From Janthinobacterium rivuli (GTDB taxonomy: Bacteria; Pseudomonadota; Gammaproteobacteria; Burkholderiales; Burkholderiaceae_D), in NCBI RefSeq assembly GCF_009208735.1, contig NZ_WFLJ01000016.1, positions 62,001-126,000 of the forward strand: 64,000 nucleotides of DNA, read 5' to 3'. The position numbers and the translations under genes are program-made. The notes beneath the pieces were generated by a model. It saw only the letters and a program-made list of their open reading frames with translations. It searched no databases and was not told where the DNA came from. Of the stretch, positions 8,742-16,351 are shown in pieces. The first letter of the stretch is position 1, and every line of letters begins with the position of its first letter.

Positions 8742-9083
8742 GGTATGTATTTCCTGGGGCGGCCACGGCGGCACCGCACAGATTGCGTAGTACGCGCTTC
8801 CCGGCCCGGGAAACGCCCATCGTCGAATTTGTAGTAAATTTACCTTATTGTCTCACCATCCTCTTGATTTTCATCAATAAAATTCATGCTCAAAGGGCTT
8901 TACAGGGCATGCGAGCTGTTTGCCAGGGCAACAATATGAAAATTTACTACGCATTTAAGCGAAAGGCAACCAACTTTTGTCTTTCGAGACTGAAAAGTGG
9001 CGGCGCAACACACATGCCACGCGCTCTCCTGTATGCTGGCGGCTGAAACAAGGATGTAATCCACATCTTATGAACGATATCCC
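8742..9083. other. Intergenic region between divergent ppc and nsrR (342 bp)
   Basis: No gene is visible here. The stretch is clearly richer in A and T than its surroundings. It holds the FNR-type box (8864-8877) and an 11-bp inverted repeat GTAGTAAATTT (8831-8841) / AAATTTACTAC (8941-8951) with arms about 100 bp apart on either side of that box. Close to nsrR there is a short dyad, GATGT (9053-9057) and ACATC (9063-9067), that could be an autoregulatory NsrR half-site arrangement. Its spacing is shorter than the known consensus. Confidence 0.55.
8864..8877. promoter_or_regulatory. Perfect FNR/Anr-type box upstream of ppc
   Basis: TTGAT-TTTC-ATCAA matches the FNR consensus TTGAT-N4-ATCAA at all ten fixed positions. 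On the minus strand a possible -10 TAAATT (8842-8837) would put the transcript start near 8830. That centres the box about 41 bp upstream, the classical activating position. Control of ppc is therefore the best guess; control of nsrR is also possible. Confidence 0.65.
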
Positions 9084-9539
9084 ATGCGACTGACTGCCTA
9101 TACCGACTACACCCTGCGCACCCTGATGTACCTGGGCGTGCACCGCGACCGCCTCGTGACCATCCAGGACATCGCCGACCTGCATGCGATTTCAAAGAAT
9201 CACCTGATGAAGGTGGTGCACCAGTTGGGCCTGTCCGGCATCGTGGAAACGGTGCGCGGCAGGAATGGCGGCCTGCGCCTGGCGCGCGACCCGGCCGAGA
9301 TCAATATCGGCACCGTCGTGCGCGAAACGGAAAATGATTTTTTCATGGCGGAATGTTTCAACAAAGAAAACAATACCTGCCCGCTGACGCCCGATTGCCT
9401 GCTGAAGGCCAAGCTGGGCCAGGCCACGGCCGCCTTCCTCGCCGTGCTCGACACCGTGACCCTCGCATCGATACTCGACGCGACGCCGGGCGCGCCGGCG
9501 CTGGCGGCGGGCGTGATTCCCCTGCGCATGGCAAAGTAA
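9084..9539 (+). CDS. nsrR: NsrR, Rrf2-family nitric-oxide-sensing repressor
   Basis: A 151-residue iron-sulfur transcription repressor that releases DNA when nitric oxide damages its cluster. The N-terminal winged helix is typical (MRLTAYTDYTLRTLMYL, then ISKNHLMKVVHQL and VRGRNGGLRLAR). The three cluster cysteines are in ECFNKENNTCPLTPDCLL, the spacing expected for NsrR rather than IscR. It sits near hmp and a hemerythrin gene, both classical NsrR targets, and a good NsrR operator lies upstream of that pair. No clear ribosome site precedes the ATG. A strong terminator follows the gene. Confidence 0.93.
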   Translation: MRLTAYTDYTLRTLMYLGVHRDRLVTIQDIADLHAISKNHLMKVVHQLGLSGIVETVRGRNGGLRLARDPAEINIGTVVRETENDFFMAECFNKENNTCPLTPDCLLKAKLGQATAAFLAVLDTVTLASILDATPGAPALAAGVIPLRMAK

Positions 9540-9555
9540 GCGCGCCAAAAACAAC

Positions 9556-9581
9556 AATGCCCGGCGAACCGGGCATTTTTT
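9556..9581. terminator. Bidirectional intrinsic terminator between nsrR and actP
   Basis: AATGCCCGG (9556-9564), loop CGAA, then CCGGGCATT (9569-9577), followed by a T-run on the plus strand. On the minus strand it is followed by a T-rich stretch. It can serve both the converging nsrR and actP transcripts. Confidence 0.9.
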
Positions 9582-9603
9582 ACTTCAATTACGAACTAAT
9601 CCA

Positions 9604-11286
9604 TCAATGCGCGCTGGCACCGGAGGCGCCGATGCCCGTCTCCGAACGCATTTGCTGCGCTTCATAGCCGGCGCGGTCGATGCGCGCGCGGGGGCTCTTG
9701 TCGAGCACCGAGAACAGCCAGATGCCGACGAAGCCCGCCGTCATCGAGAACAGCGCCGGCGAGGCATACGGGAACAGCGCTTGGCCATGACCCAGCACGT
9801 CGACCCACACGGACTTCGACACCACCGTCAGCGCGACGGCCGTGATCAAGCCCAGGAAGCCGCCGATGGTGGCGCCCCGCGTGGTGCAATCCTTCCACAG
9901 CACCGACATGAACAGCACGGGGAAGTTGGCCGAGGCGGCGATGGCAAACGCCAGCGAGACCATGAAGGCGATGTTCTGCTTCTCGAACGCGATACCCAGC
10001 ACCACGGCGATGATGCCCAGTACGATCGTCGTCACGCGCGACACTTTCAATTCATTGGCGCCCGTCGCCTTGCCCTTCTTGATGACGGTGGCATACAGGT
10101 CGTGCGACACGGCCGACGCGCCCGACAGGGTCAAGCCCGCCACGACGGCCAGGATGGTGGCAAACGCGACAGCCGACATGAAGCCGAGGAAGACGTTGCC
10201 GCCCACGGCCTTGGCCAGGTGCACGGCCGCCATGTTGTTACCGCCCAGCAGCTTGCCGGCCGCATCCTTGAACTCGGGATTGGTGCTCACCAGCACGATG
10301 GCGCCGAAGCCGATGATGAAGGTCAGAATGTAGAAGTAGGCGATCCAGGTGGTGGCCCAGAACACGGATTTGCGCGCTTCCTTGGCGCTCGGCACCGTGA
10401 AGAAACGCATGAGGATGTGCGGCAAGCCGGCCGTGCCGAACATCAGCGCCATGCCGAACGAGATGGCCGAGATCGGGTCCTTAATGAAGGAACCGGGGCC
10501 CATGATGGCTTCCTTGGTGGCATGCACATCCACCGACTTGGCGAACAGCGCTTCCGGGCTGAAGTTGAACTGCGCCAGCACGGCCACGGCCATGAAGGTG
10601 GCGCCGCCCAGCAGCATCACGGCCTTGATGATCTGCACCCAGGTGGTGGCCGTCATGCCGCCAAACAGCACGTAGATCATCATCAAGGTGCCGACCAGGA
10701 CGACGGCGATCCAGTATTCGAGGCCGAACAGCAGCTTGATCAGCTGGCCCGCGCCCACCATCTGCGCGATCAGGTAGAACGCCACCACCACCAGCGTGCC
10801 AGACGCGGAAAAGATGCGGATCGGCGCCTGCTTGAAACGGTAGGCGGCCACGTCGGCAAAGGTGTAGCGGCCCAGGTTGCGCAAGCGCTCGGCCATCAGG
10901 AAGGTGATGACGGGCCAGCCGACGAGAAAGCCGATGGCGTAGATCAGACCATCGTAGCCGTTCAGGAAGACGGCGGCGGAAATACCGAGGAAGGAAGCGG
11001 CCGACATGTAGTCGCCCGCGATGGCCAGGCCATTCTGGAAGCCCGTGATGCCGCCGCCGGCCGTGTAGAAATCGGACGCGGACTTGGTCTTCTTGGCCGC
11101 CCACTTGGTGACGAACAGGGTGAAGATGACGAAGACGGCGAACATGATGATGGCCGTCCAGTTGGTGGGTTGCTTGACGGCCTGGCCCAGGTCGGCGCCG
11201 GCCGCGAACACGGCATTGCTGGCGCCCAGCAATGCCAATACGCTCAGGCAGGATGCGCCGCGCGAGGCGAGCTTGGCGGCGTTCAT
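9604..11286 (-). CDS. actP: Cation/acetate symporter ActP
   Basis: A 560-residue sodium:solute symporter that takes up acetate and related short acids. An N-terminal signal-like segment ([16 protein letters not shown]) is followed by about 13 membrane helices. Characteristic family stretches are [28 protein letters not shown], split over the first loop, and [20 protein letters not shown]. It overlaps the upstream yjcH by four bases (ATGA), the usual yjcH-actP pairing. The acetyl-CoA synthetase gene that often precedes them is not here. It ends at a bidirectional terminator. Confidence 0.95.
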   Translation of the reverse strand: MNAAKLASRGASCLSVLALLGASNAVFAAGADLGQAVKQPTNWTAIIMFAVFVIFTLFVTKWAAKKTKSASDFYTAGGGITGFQNGLAIAGDYMSAASFLGISAAVFLNGYDGLIYAIGFLVGWPVITFLMAERLRNLGRYTFADVAAYRFKQAPIRIFSASGTLVVVAFYLIAQMVGAGQLIKLLFGLEYWIAVVLVGTLMMIYVLFGGMTATTWVQIIKAVMLLGGATFMAVAVLAQFNFSPEALFAKSVDVHATKEAIMGPGSFIKDPISAISFGMALMFGTAGLPHILMRFFTVPSAKEARKSVFWATTWIAYFYILTFIIGFGAIVLVSTNPEFKDAAGKLLGGNNMAAVHLAKAVGGNVFLGFMSAVAFATILAVVAGLTLSGASAVSHDLYATVIKKGKATGANELKVSRVTTIVLGIIAVVLGIAFEKQNIAFMVSLAFAIAASANFPVLFMSVLWKDCTTRGATIGGFLGLITAVALTVVSKSVWVDVLGHGQALFPYASPALFSMTAGFVGIWLFSVLDKSPRARIDRAGYEAQQMRSETGIGASGASAH

Positions 11287-11591
11287 GCTTGCACCCGTGC
11301 CTGGATGGCGCTGGTCAGGTCGTCGAATTGCTTGTTGGCACGGCGCACATAGATGCCGGTGATCACCACGGTAAACACGATGACGAACAGGCCGATCGGC
11401 ATGCCCCAGGTCATGACACCCGTGCCCGTTTTCGTGGCAAGAAATTCCTTGTCGAAAGCGATGAGCAGGATGTAGCCGTAGTACACCAGCATCATCAGGC
11501 CCGTCAGGGCCCAGCCGAAGCGCGAGCGCACCTTGACCAACTGATGATAGCTGGGGTCGCCCTTGATTTTTTGAACGAGATCGTCATGCAT
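11283..11591 (-). CDS. yjcH: YjcH, DUF485 membrane protein partner of ActP
   Basis: A 102-residue protein with two membrane segments ([20 protein letters not shown] and [16 protein letters not shown]) separated by the loop KEFLATKTG, the DUF485 pattern. The C-terminus is charged ([15 protein letters not shown]). AGGAGG lies seven bases before the ATG. It is coupled to actP by a four-base overlap and is assumed to help the symporter, though its exact role is not well known. Confidence 0.92.
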   Translation of the reverse strand: MHDDLVQKIKGDPSYHQLVKVRSRFGWALTGLMMLVYYGYILLIAFDKEFLATKTGTGVMTWGMPIGLFVIVFTVVITGIYVRRANKQFDDLTSAIQARVQA

Positions 11592-11718
11592 TGTGTTGCC
11601 TCCTGTTATGTAAAAGCTGCTCTGTTGTTTTCGAGCTTGGATTCACAGTACAGCGCGAGGCTTACCCGCCCCTTACGGCAAGGTTTTTTCTCGCCGGGAC
11701 AACACAAGGCAGGAAAAA

Positions 11719-12900
11719 TCAGTTCAAGGCGGCCGCCGGTCCGAAGAACTCATGGTGCGTCTGCTGTTCCGGCACGCCCAGTTCGCGCAGGTATTGCTTG
11801 ACGGCCCGCATGAATGGCTGCGGCCCCAGGAAGTAGGCGTCGACGTCGCGCGAGGCCGGCAGCCAGTGCGCCAGCTGTTCTTTATTCAGCAAGCCGACGG
11901 CGTCCGGCGCATCCTGCTCGCCGCCATGTTCCGCGTAGCAGTAATAGCGCTGCAATTGCGGGTGCTGCGCGGCCAGTTCGTCGATCTGCGCGCGAAACGC
12001 ATGCACGCCGTGGTTGCGCGCCGCATGGATGAAATGCACGGGACGCTTGCCGCGCAGGGCCGCCGTCAGCATGGCCAGGGTCGGCGTGATGCCGACGCCG
12101 CCGCTGATCAGCACCAGCGGCTTGTCGCTCTGCGTCAGCACGAAGTCGCCCGATGGCGGCGTCAGCTGCACGGTGTCGCCCGCCTGCACCTGGTCGTGGA
12201 AGAAATTGGAGACCTTGCCGCCCGCTTCGCGCTTGACGCTGATGCGGTAAGTCTGGCCATTGCTGGCGGCCGACAAGGAATACTGGCGGCGCATGGGCAC
12301 GCCATCGACCGTGGCCAGCACGCCGATGTACTGGCCCGGCGCAAAGTCGAGCACGGGCTGGCCATCGGCGGGCGCCATCAGGAACGAGGTGATCTCCGCG
12401 CTTTCCACCGTCTTACCGCGCACGATAAAGTCGCGCGCGCCGCTCCAGCCGCCCGGCGCGGCGGCCTGCGCCTTGTAGATGCGCCCTTCCTCGCCGGCCA
12501 GGATGTCGGCCAGCTGGCCGTAGGCCGCGCCCCAGGCGTCGATGACGGCGTCGCTGGCCACCTCTTCGCCCAGCACTTCGCGGATGGCTTGCAGCAGGCT
12601 GGCGCCCACCAGCGGATAGTGCTCGGCACGAATTTGCAGGGCCACGTGCTTGTTGACGATGGTGGCCACCAGGTCGCCCAGGGCCGCAAGCTTGTCGATG
12701 TTCTTGGCATACATCAGCACGCCATTGGCCAGCGCGCGCTGCTGGTCGCCGCTGTGCTGGTGCGCCTGGTTAAAGTACGGCAACACTTCGGGATGGTCGC
12801 GGAACAGATTCTTGTAGAAGTGGCGCGTCAGCGCTTCGCCGCCCTGCTCGAGGATGGGGACGGTGGCCGTGATGATGGCGCGTTGTTCTTGGGTCAGCAT
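11719..12900 (-). CDS. hmp: Flavohemoprotein, nitric oxide dioxygenase
   Basis: A 393-residue enzyme that turns nitric oxide plus oxygen into nitrate using NAD(P)H. The globin domain covers residues 1-140, with the proximal haem histidine in VNKHVALQI and distal-side residues in LTRHFYKNLF. The FAD-binding motif RRQYSLSAA and the nicotinamide motif SGGVGITPTLAML follow. The C-terminus ends HHEFFGPA, as in the family. It lies 33 bp after the hemerythrin gene with its own GGAG ribosome site. It is most likely the second gene of an NsrR-controlled operon. Confidence 0.97.
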   Translation of the reverse strand: MLTQEQRAIITATVPILEQGGEALTRHFYKNLFRDHPEVLPYFNQAHQHSGDQQRALANGVLMYAKNIDKLAALGDLVATIVNKHVALQIRAEHYPLVGASLLQAIREVLGEEVASDAVIDAWGAAYGQLADILAGEEGRIYKAQAAAPGGWSGARDFIVRGKTVESAEITSFLMAPADGQPVLDFAPGQYIGVLATVDGVPMRRQYSLSAASNGQTYRISVKREAGGKVSNFFHDQVQAGDTVQLTPPSGDFVLTQSDKPLVLISGGVGITPTLAMLTAALRGKRPVHFIHAARNHGVHAFRAQIDELAAQHPQLQRYYCYAEHGGEQDAPDAVGLLNKEQLAHWLPASRDVDAYFLGPQPFMRAVKQYLRELGVPEQQTHHEFFGPAAALN

Positions 12901-12933
12901 GTGGAACTCCTGTGTCTAGATGGGTAAGCGGTG

Positions 12934-13347
12934 TCAGGCCAGCGATTCAATGGCCGGATACAGATCGTGATCCTCGCGCCGCATGCGCTGGAACAGCGCT
13001 TGCAGCACGGTGTTGGCTTCGCTGCGGAAGGCCTCCGGTTCCGCTTCCAGGCGCACCGGTGTATTCCAGCGGCCGGCGAAATCCAGGTAGGCGCCGGCGA
13101 TGCCGTGCATTTCGTTTTCGTACTGGCGCCCCAGCTGGGCCACCCTGGCCACGCCGGACGCTTGCGCGGCCGGATACAGGTAGCGCTGCTCGACGGCCAG
13201 GTGCAGCTTGATCAAGCCGCTCATGGCGATGATCTGTTCGGCAATGGCCTGCGCCTGCGCGGCGACACCGCCGCGCGCCAGCTGGCGCAAGTCGTCGATG
13301 GCGGCCAGGATGGCCAGGTGCTGCTGTTTGAATTTATCGATATTCAT
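12934..13347 (-). CDS. Hemerythrin-domain protein
   Basis: A 137-residue four-helix protein binding a di-iron centre. Candidate ligands are seen in QQHLA, LHLAVEQRYLYP (H-x3-E), EMHGI and REDHDLYP (H-x4-D type ending). Its position directly before hmp and behind an NsrR-type operator suggests a role in nitric oxide defence, for example binding NO/O2 or supporting iron-cluster repair. It is shorter than the YtfE/RIC repair proteins and lacks their extra N-terminal domain, so I do not call it YtfE. Confidence 0.88.
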   Translation of the reverse strand: MNIDKFKQQHLAILAAIDDLRQLARGGVAAQAQAIAEQIIAMSGLIKLHLAVEQRYLYPAAQASGVARVAQLGRQYENEMHGIAGAYLDFAGRWNTPVRLEAEPEAFRSEANTVLQALFQRMRREDHDLYPAIESLA

Positions 13348-13374
13348 GGCGTGTTTCTCTTGTTGAGTGCAGCC

Positions 13375-13417
13375 AGTGTAGCGGAATTCGCATAAACATG
13401 CAAACCATATACATCTT
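13375..13417 (-). promoter_or_regulatory. Promoter with NsrR-type operator for hemerythrin-hmp
   Basis: A 23-bp site at 13395-13417 has the arms AACATGCA and TACATCTT, close to the 11-1-11 NsrR consensus (16 of 23 positions agree with the enterobacterial form). On the minus strand, -35 TTGCAT (13403-13398) and -10 TACACT (13380-13375) are 17 bp apart. The operator therefore covers the -35, as expected for a repressor. Confidence 0.8.
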
Positions 13418-13501
13418 TAAAGTGGCAGGTTTACGGCGGAAATCTGGAACGACATGCGCCACTATGTGCGGCACAGAACACAAGCCACAATCGTGCTTGC
13501 C

Positions 13502-13507
13502 TATAAT
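13502..13507 (+). promoter_or_regulatory. Probable -10 element (TATAAT) of the rsb operon
   Basis: A consensus TATAAT about 65 bp before the rsbR start. No convincing -35 is visible 16-18 bp upstream, so the promoter may need an activator. Confidence 0.5.
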
Positions 13508-13572
13508 TTATTCATCACAGCGCGCATCCGTTCACGGCCGCGCCGCACCCTCCACTTCAGCCAAGGATGAGC

Positions 13573-14451
13573 ATGAAAATCAAAGCGGGCACGGGCCAGG
13601 CGCAGCAACTGGCCGGCATCATCAACGATCACCACACGGAACTGCTGGACGGCTGGATGGCCGGCCTGATCGCCCGCCTGGTGCGACGCGACAAGATCGC
13701 GGAAAACGAGCTGCGCCAGCAGGCATCGCAATTGCTGCCGCTGCTGGCGGGCGCGCTGGCAAGCGGCGACTCGTTCGACCTCGAAGGCGGCGCCTGGGAC
13801 GACACGCGCCAGCTGCTGGCGGAAATATCGCAATCGCGCGTGCGCCAGGGCTATTCGCCGATCGACACGGCCAGCTTCATGTTCGCGCTGAAGGAACCGC
13901 TGTTCGCCTATCTGCGCCAGCAAATCACGGCGCAGCCGGAACAGCTGGGCGACGCCATCGTCAGCACCAGCAAGCTGTTCGACGAACTGGGCCTGCTGAC
14001 CATCGCCATCTACCAGAAGGCGCGCGAACAGGTGATCCTGCGCCAGCAGCAGGAATTGCTGGAACTGTCCACGCCCGTGGTGCAGCTGTGGCAAAACGTG
14101 CTGGCCCTGCCCCTGATCGGCACCCTCGACAGCGCGCGCACGCAGGTGGTGATGGAAAGCCTGCTGCAAAAGATCGTCGACACGGGCGCCCTGATCGCCA
14201 TCATCGACATCACGGGCGTGCCCACGGTCGACACCCTGGTGGCGCAGCACCTGCTGAAAACCATCGCCGCCGCGCGCCTGATGGGCGCCGACTGCATCAT
14301 CAGCGGCATCCGCCCGCAGATCGCGCAAACCATCGTGCATCTGGGCGTCAACCTGGAAGACGTCATGACCAAGGCCACCCTGGCCGACGCCTTCGTCGTG
14401 GCCCTGAAACGCACGGGCTCCAGCATCACCTACCAGCAGCAACAACACTGA
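13573..14451 (+). CDS. rsbR: RsbR-like stressosome sensor (N-terminal RsbRD-type domain plus STAS)
   Basis: A 292-residue scaffold/sensor protein of a stressosome-type complex. The N-terminal half (to about residue 160) is helical, resembling the non-haem RsbRD sensor domain. The C-terminal half is a STAS domain (SARTQVVMESLLQKIVDTGA, IIDITGVPTVDTLVAQHLL, then GIRPQIAQTIV). The conserved threonines phosphorylated in Bacillus RsbR have counterparts in VDTLVA and AQTIV. ATG 13573 has AAGGA at good distance; the in-frame ATG at 13567 overlaps that site. It is the first gene of a six-gene operon. Confidence 0.92.
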   Translation: MKIKAGTGQAQQLAGIINDHHTELLDGWMAGLIARLVRRDKIAENELRQQASQLLPLLAGALASGDSFDLEGGAWDDTRQLLAEISQSRVRQGYSPIDTASFMFALKEPLFAYLRQQITAQPEQLGDAIVSTSKLFDELGLLTIAIYQKAREQVILRQQQELLELSTPVVQLWQNVLALPLIGTLDSARTQVVMESLLQKIVDTGALIAIIDITGVPTVDTLVAQHLLKTIAAARLMGADCIISGIRPQIAQTIVHLGVNLEDVMTKATLADAFVVALKRTGSSITYQQQQH

Positions 14452-14458
14452 GGCGCCT

Positions 14459-14821
14459 ATGGAAAGAATCCCCATTTTACGTATGGGCCGGCTGCTGCTG
14501 GTGACGATCCAGGTGGACATGCATGACCGCCTGGCGATGACCTTGCAGGACGATCTGACCACCCGCATCGTGACGGACCGCGCCACGGGCGTGCTGATCG
14601 ACATCTCCGCGCTAGACATCGTCGACTCCTTCATCGGCCGCATGATCAGCAACACGGCGGCGATGGCGAAAATCCTCGACGCGCGCACCGTGGTCGTCGG
14701 CATGCAGCCGGCCGTCGCCATCACCCTGGTGGAACTGGGGCTGACCCTGGAAGGCGTGAGCACGGCGCTCAACGTGGAACGGGGCATCAAGCTGCTGGAA
14801 CGGGGCGGCGCATGCGCATGA
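14459..14821 (+). CDS. rsbS: RsbS-like STAS-domain antagonist
   Basis: A 120-residue single STAS domain, the partner that holds RsbT inside the stressosome until phosphorylated. It opens IPILRMGRLLLVTIQ. The phosphorylatable serine is conserved in IDISALDIVDSFIGRMI. It follows rsbR by seven bases and is followed within ten bases by rsbT, the canonical R-S-T gene order. Confidence 0.93.
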   Translation: MERIPILRMGRLLLVTIQVDMHDRLAMTLQDDLTTRIVTDRATGVLIDISALDIVDSFIGRMISNTAAMAKILDARTVVVGMQPAVAITLVELGLTLEGVSTALNVERGIKLLERGGACA

Positions 14822-14831
14822 CGGGGGCGCC

Positions 14832-15269
14832 GTGCTAGGCGCGCAGACTCCGCAGCGGGCGCAGGCCGGGGTGCAGCAGGTGCTGCCCCTGCACAGCGAC
14901 GAAGACGTCGTGCGGCTGCGCAAGCAGGTGCGCGACAGCATGGTCGCCATGGGCTTTGGCCTGATCGAACAGACCAAGATCATCACGGCGGCCAGCGAAC
15001 TGGCGCGCAACACCCTGCGCTACGGCGGCGGCGGCGAAGCGCGCATCGCGCGCGTCAGCGACGGCGCGCGCCAGGGCCTGGAACTGCGCTTTGTCGACGC
15101 GGGACCGGGCATCGACGATATTCCCCTGGCGCTGACCGATGGCTATACCAGCGGCGGCGGACTGGGACTGGGGCTGGGCGGCGCCAAGCGCCTGGCCGAC
15201 GCATTTCACATCGACACGGCGCCCGGCGCGGGCACCACCGTCACCATCGCGAAATGGAAGCTGTTTTGA
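14832..15269 (+). CDS. rsbT: RsbT-like serine/threonine kinase
   Basis: A 145-residue switch kinase with the GHKL ATPase fold that phosphorylates RsbS/RsbR and then acts on a downstream target. The N box is AASELARNTLRYGGGG, the G1 box DAGPGIDD, and the G2 region SGGGLGLGLGGAKRL. Translation begins at GTG (14832), because the in-frame region just upstream contains a stop. In Bacillus the RsbT target is the phosphatase RsbU. No RsbU homologue lies here; the next genes are a phosphatase/ATPase fusion and two histidine kinases. Confidence 0.93.
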   Translation: MLGAQTPQRAQAGVQQVLPLHSDEDVVRLRKQVRDSMVAMGFGLIEQTKIITAASELARNTLRYGGGGEARIARVSDGARQGLELRFVDAGPGIDDIPLALTDGYTSGGGLGLGLGGAKRLADAFHIDTAPGAGTTVTIAKWKLF

Positions 15270-16351
15270 ACCACCAGGAACCGCAGCCTGACATTCTCAG
15301 GCAAAGAACTTTTCCCATCGGCGAACCGAGCGAGATCGCCGCGGCCCGCCGCGCCGGCAACGAACTGGCGCGCCGCATCGGTTTCGACGACGTGCGCACG
15401 GGCCAGCTGGCCATCATCATCAGCGAAGCGGCCACCAACATCGTCAAGCACGCGCAGCGCGGCGAAATCCTGCTGCGCAAGGTGCTGCGCGGCGGCACCA
15501 GCGGCATCGAAGTGCTGGCCATCGACAGCGGCCCGGGCATGGCCAACGTGCGCCAGCACATGCAGGATGGCCATTCCACCACGGGCACCTACGGCGTGGG
15601 ACTGGGCGCGATCCGCCGATTGAGCCAGGAATTCGACCTGTACACGGCACCCGGCCAGGGCACGGTGCTGATGATGGTGGTCTGGGGTCCCGACGCCAGC
15701 AGCGCCATCCCGGCCAGCCCGAACTGGCAGATCGGCGCCGTCTGCCTGCCGCTGGCCTCGGAACAGGTGTGCGGCGACGCCTGGAACGTCGTCTGCGAAG
15801 GCCATGAACTGAGCCTCATGGTGGCCGATGGCCTGGGCCACGGCCCGCTGGCGGCGCGCGCCTCGGAATGCGCCAGCGCGCTGCTGGAACACGACACGCC
15901 GGGCCTGCCGCCCCTGCCCGCCCCCTTCATCGCACTGGCCCACGGCGCCCTGCGCGCCACGCGCGGCGCGGCCCTGGCGGTGGCGCATATCGACAGCGCC
16001 TCCCGCCAATTGCGCTATGCGGGCGTGGGCAACATCGCCGCCTGCGCCTTCGACGCGCAGCAGCGCCGGCATCTACTGTCGCATAACGGCATCGTCGGCA
16101 GCAATCTGCGCAAGGTGCAGGAATTCCGCTATCCATGGCAGCCGGGGACGACCTTGATCATGCATAGCGACGGCCTGCACACGCGCTGGGACCTGGAACG
16201 CTATCCGGGCCTGGCGCACTGCCACCCCAGCCTCGTCGCCGCCGTGCTGTACCGCGATTTTGCGCGCGGGCGCGACGACGTCACGGTGGTGGTTCTGCGC
16301 GAACACGAGGAACAGCGGGCCGCCACCGCGGAAAGGAGCGACACAGCATGA
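15254..16351 (+). CDS. Anti-sigma-type ATPase fused to PP2C (SpoIIE/RsbX-like) phosphatase
   Basis: A 365-residue protein with two parts. The N-terminal GHKL ATPase (residues about 20-135) has the N box ISEAATNIVKHAQRG and the G1 box DSGPGMAN. The C-terminal PP2C-type phosphatase has the metal-binding motif MVADGLGHGPLA and the closing GRDDVTVVVL. RsbX resets the stressosome by removing phosphates, and this protein occupies the rsbX position. The added ATPase domain means it may also act as a kinase. The gene overlaps rsbT by 16 bp and the next gene by four, so all are co-translated. Confidence 0.9.
   Translation: MEAVLNHQEPQPDILRQRTFPIGEPSEIAAARRAGNELARRIGFDDVRTGQLAIIISEAATNIVKHAQRGEILLRKVLRGGTSGIEVLAIDSGPGMANVRQHMQDGHSTTGTYGVGLGAIRRLSQEFDLYTAPGQGTVLMMVVWGPDASSAIPASPNWQIGAVCLPLASEQVCGDAWNVVCEGHELSLMVADGLGHGPLAARASECASALLEHDTPGLPPLPAPFIALAHGALRATRGAALAVAHIDSASRQLRYAGVGNIAACAFDAQQRRHLLSHNGIVGSNLRKVQEFRYPWQPGTTLIMHSDGLHTRWDLERYPGLAHCHPSLVAAVLYRDFARGRDDVTVVVLREHEEQRAATAERSDTA

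Noticed and set aside
9053-9067. Full NsrR operator in front of nsrR
   Set aside because: GATGT/ACATC arms resemble NsrR half-sites but the spacing is four bases too short; kept only as a remark in the intergenic entry.
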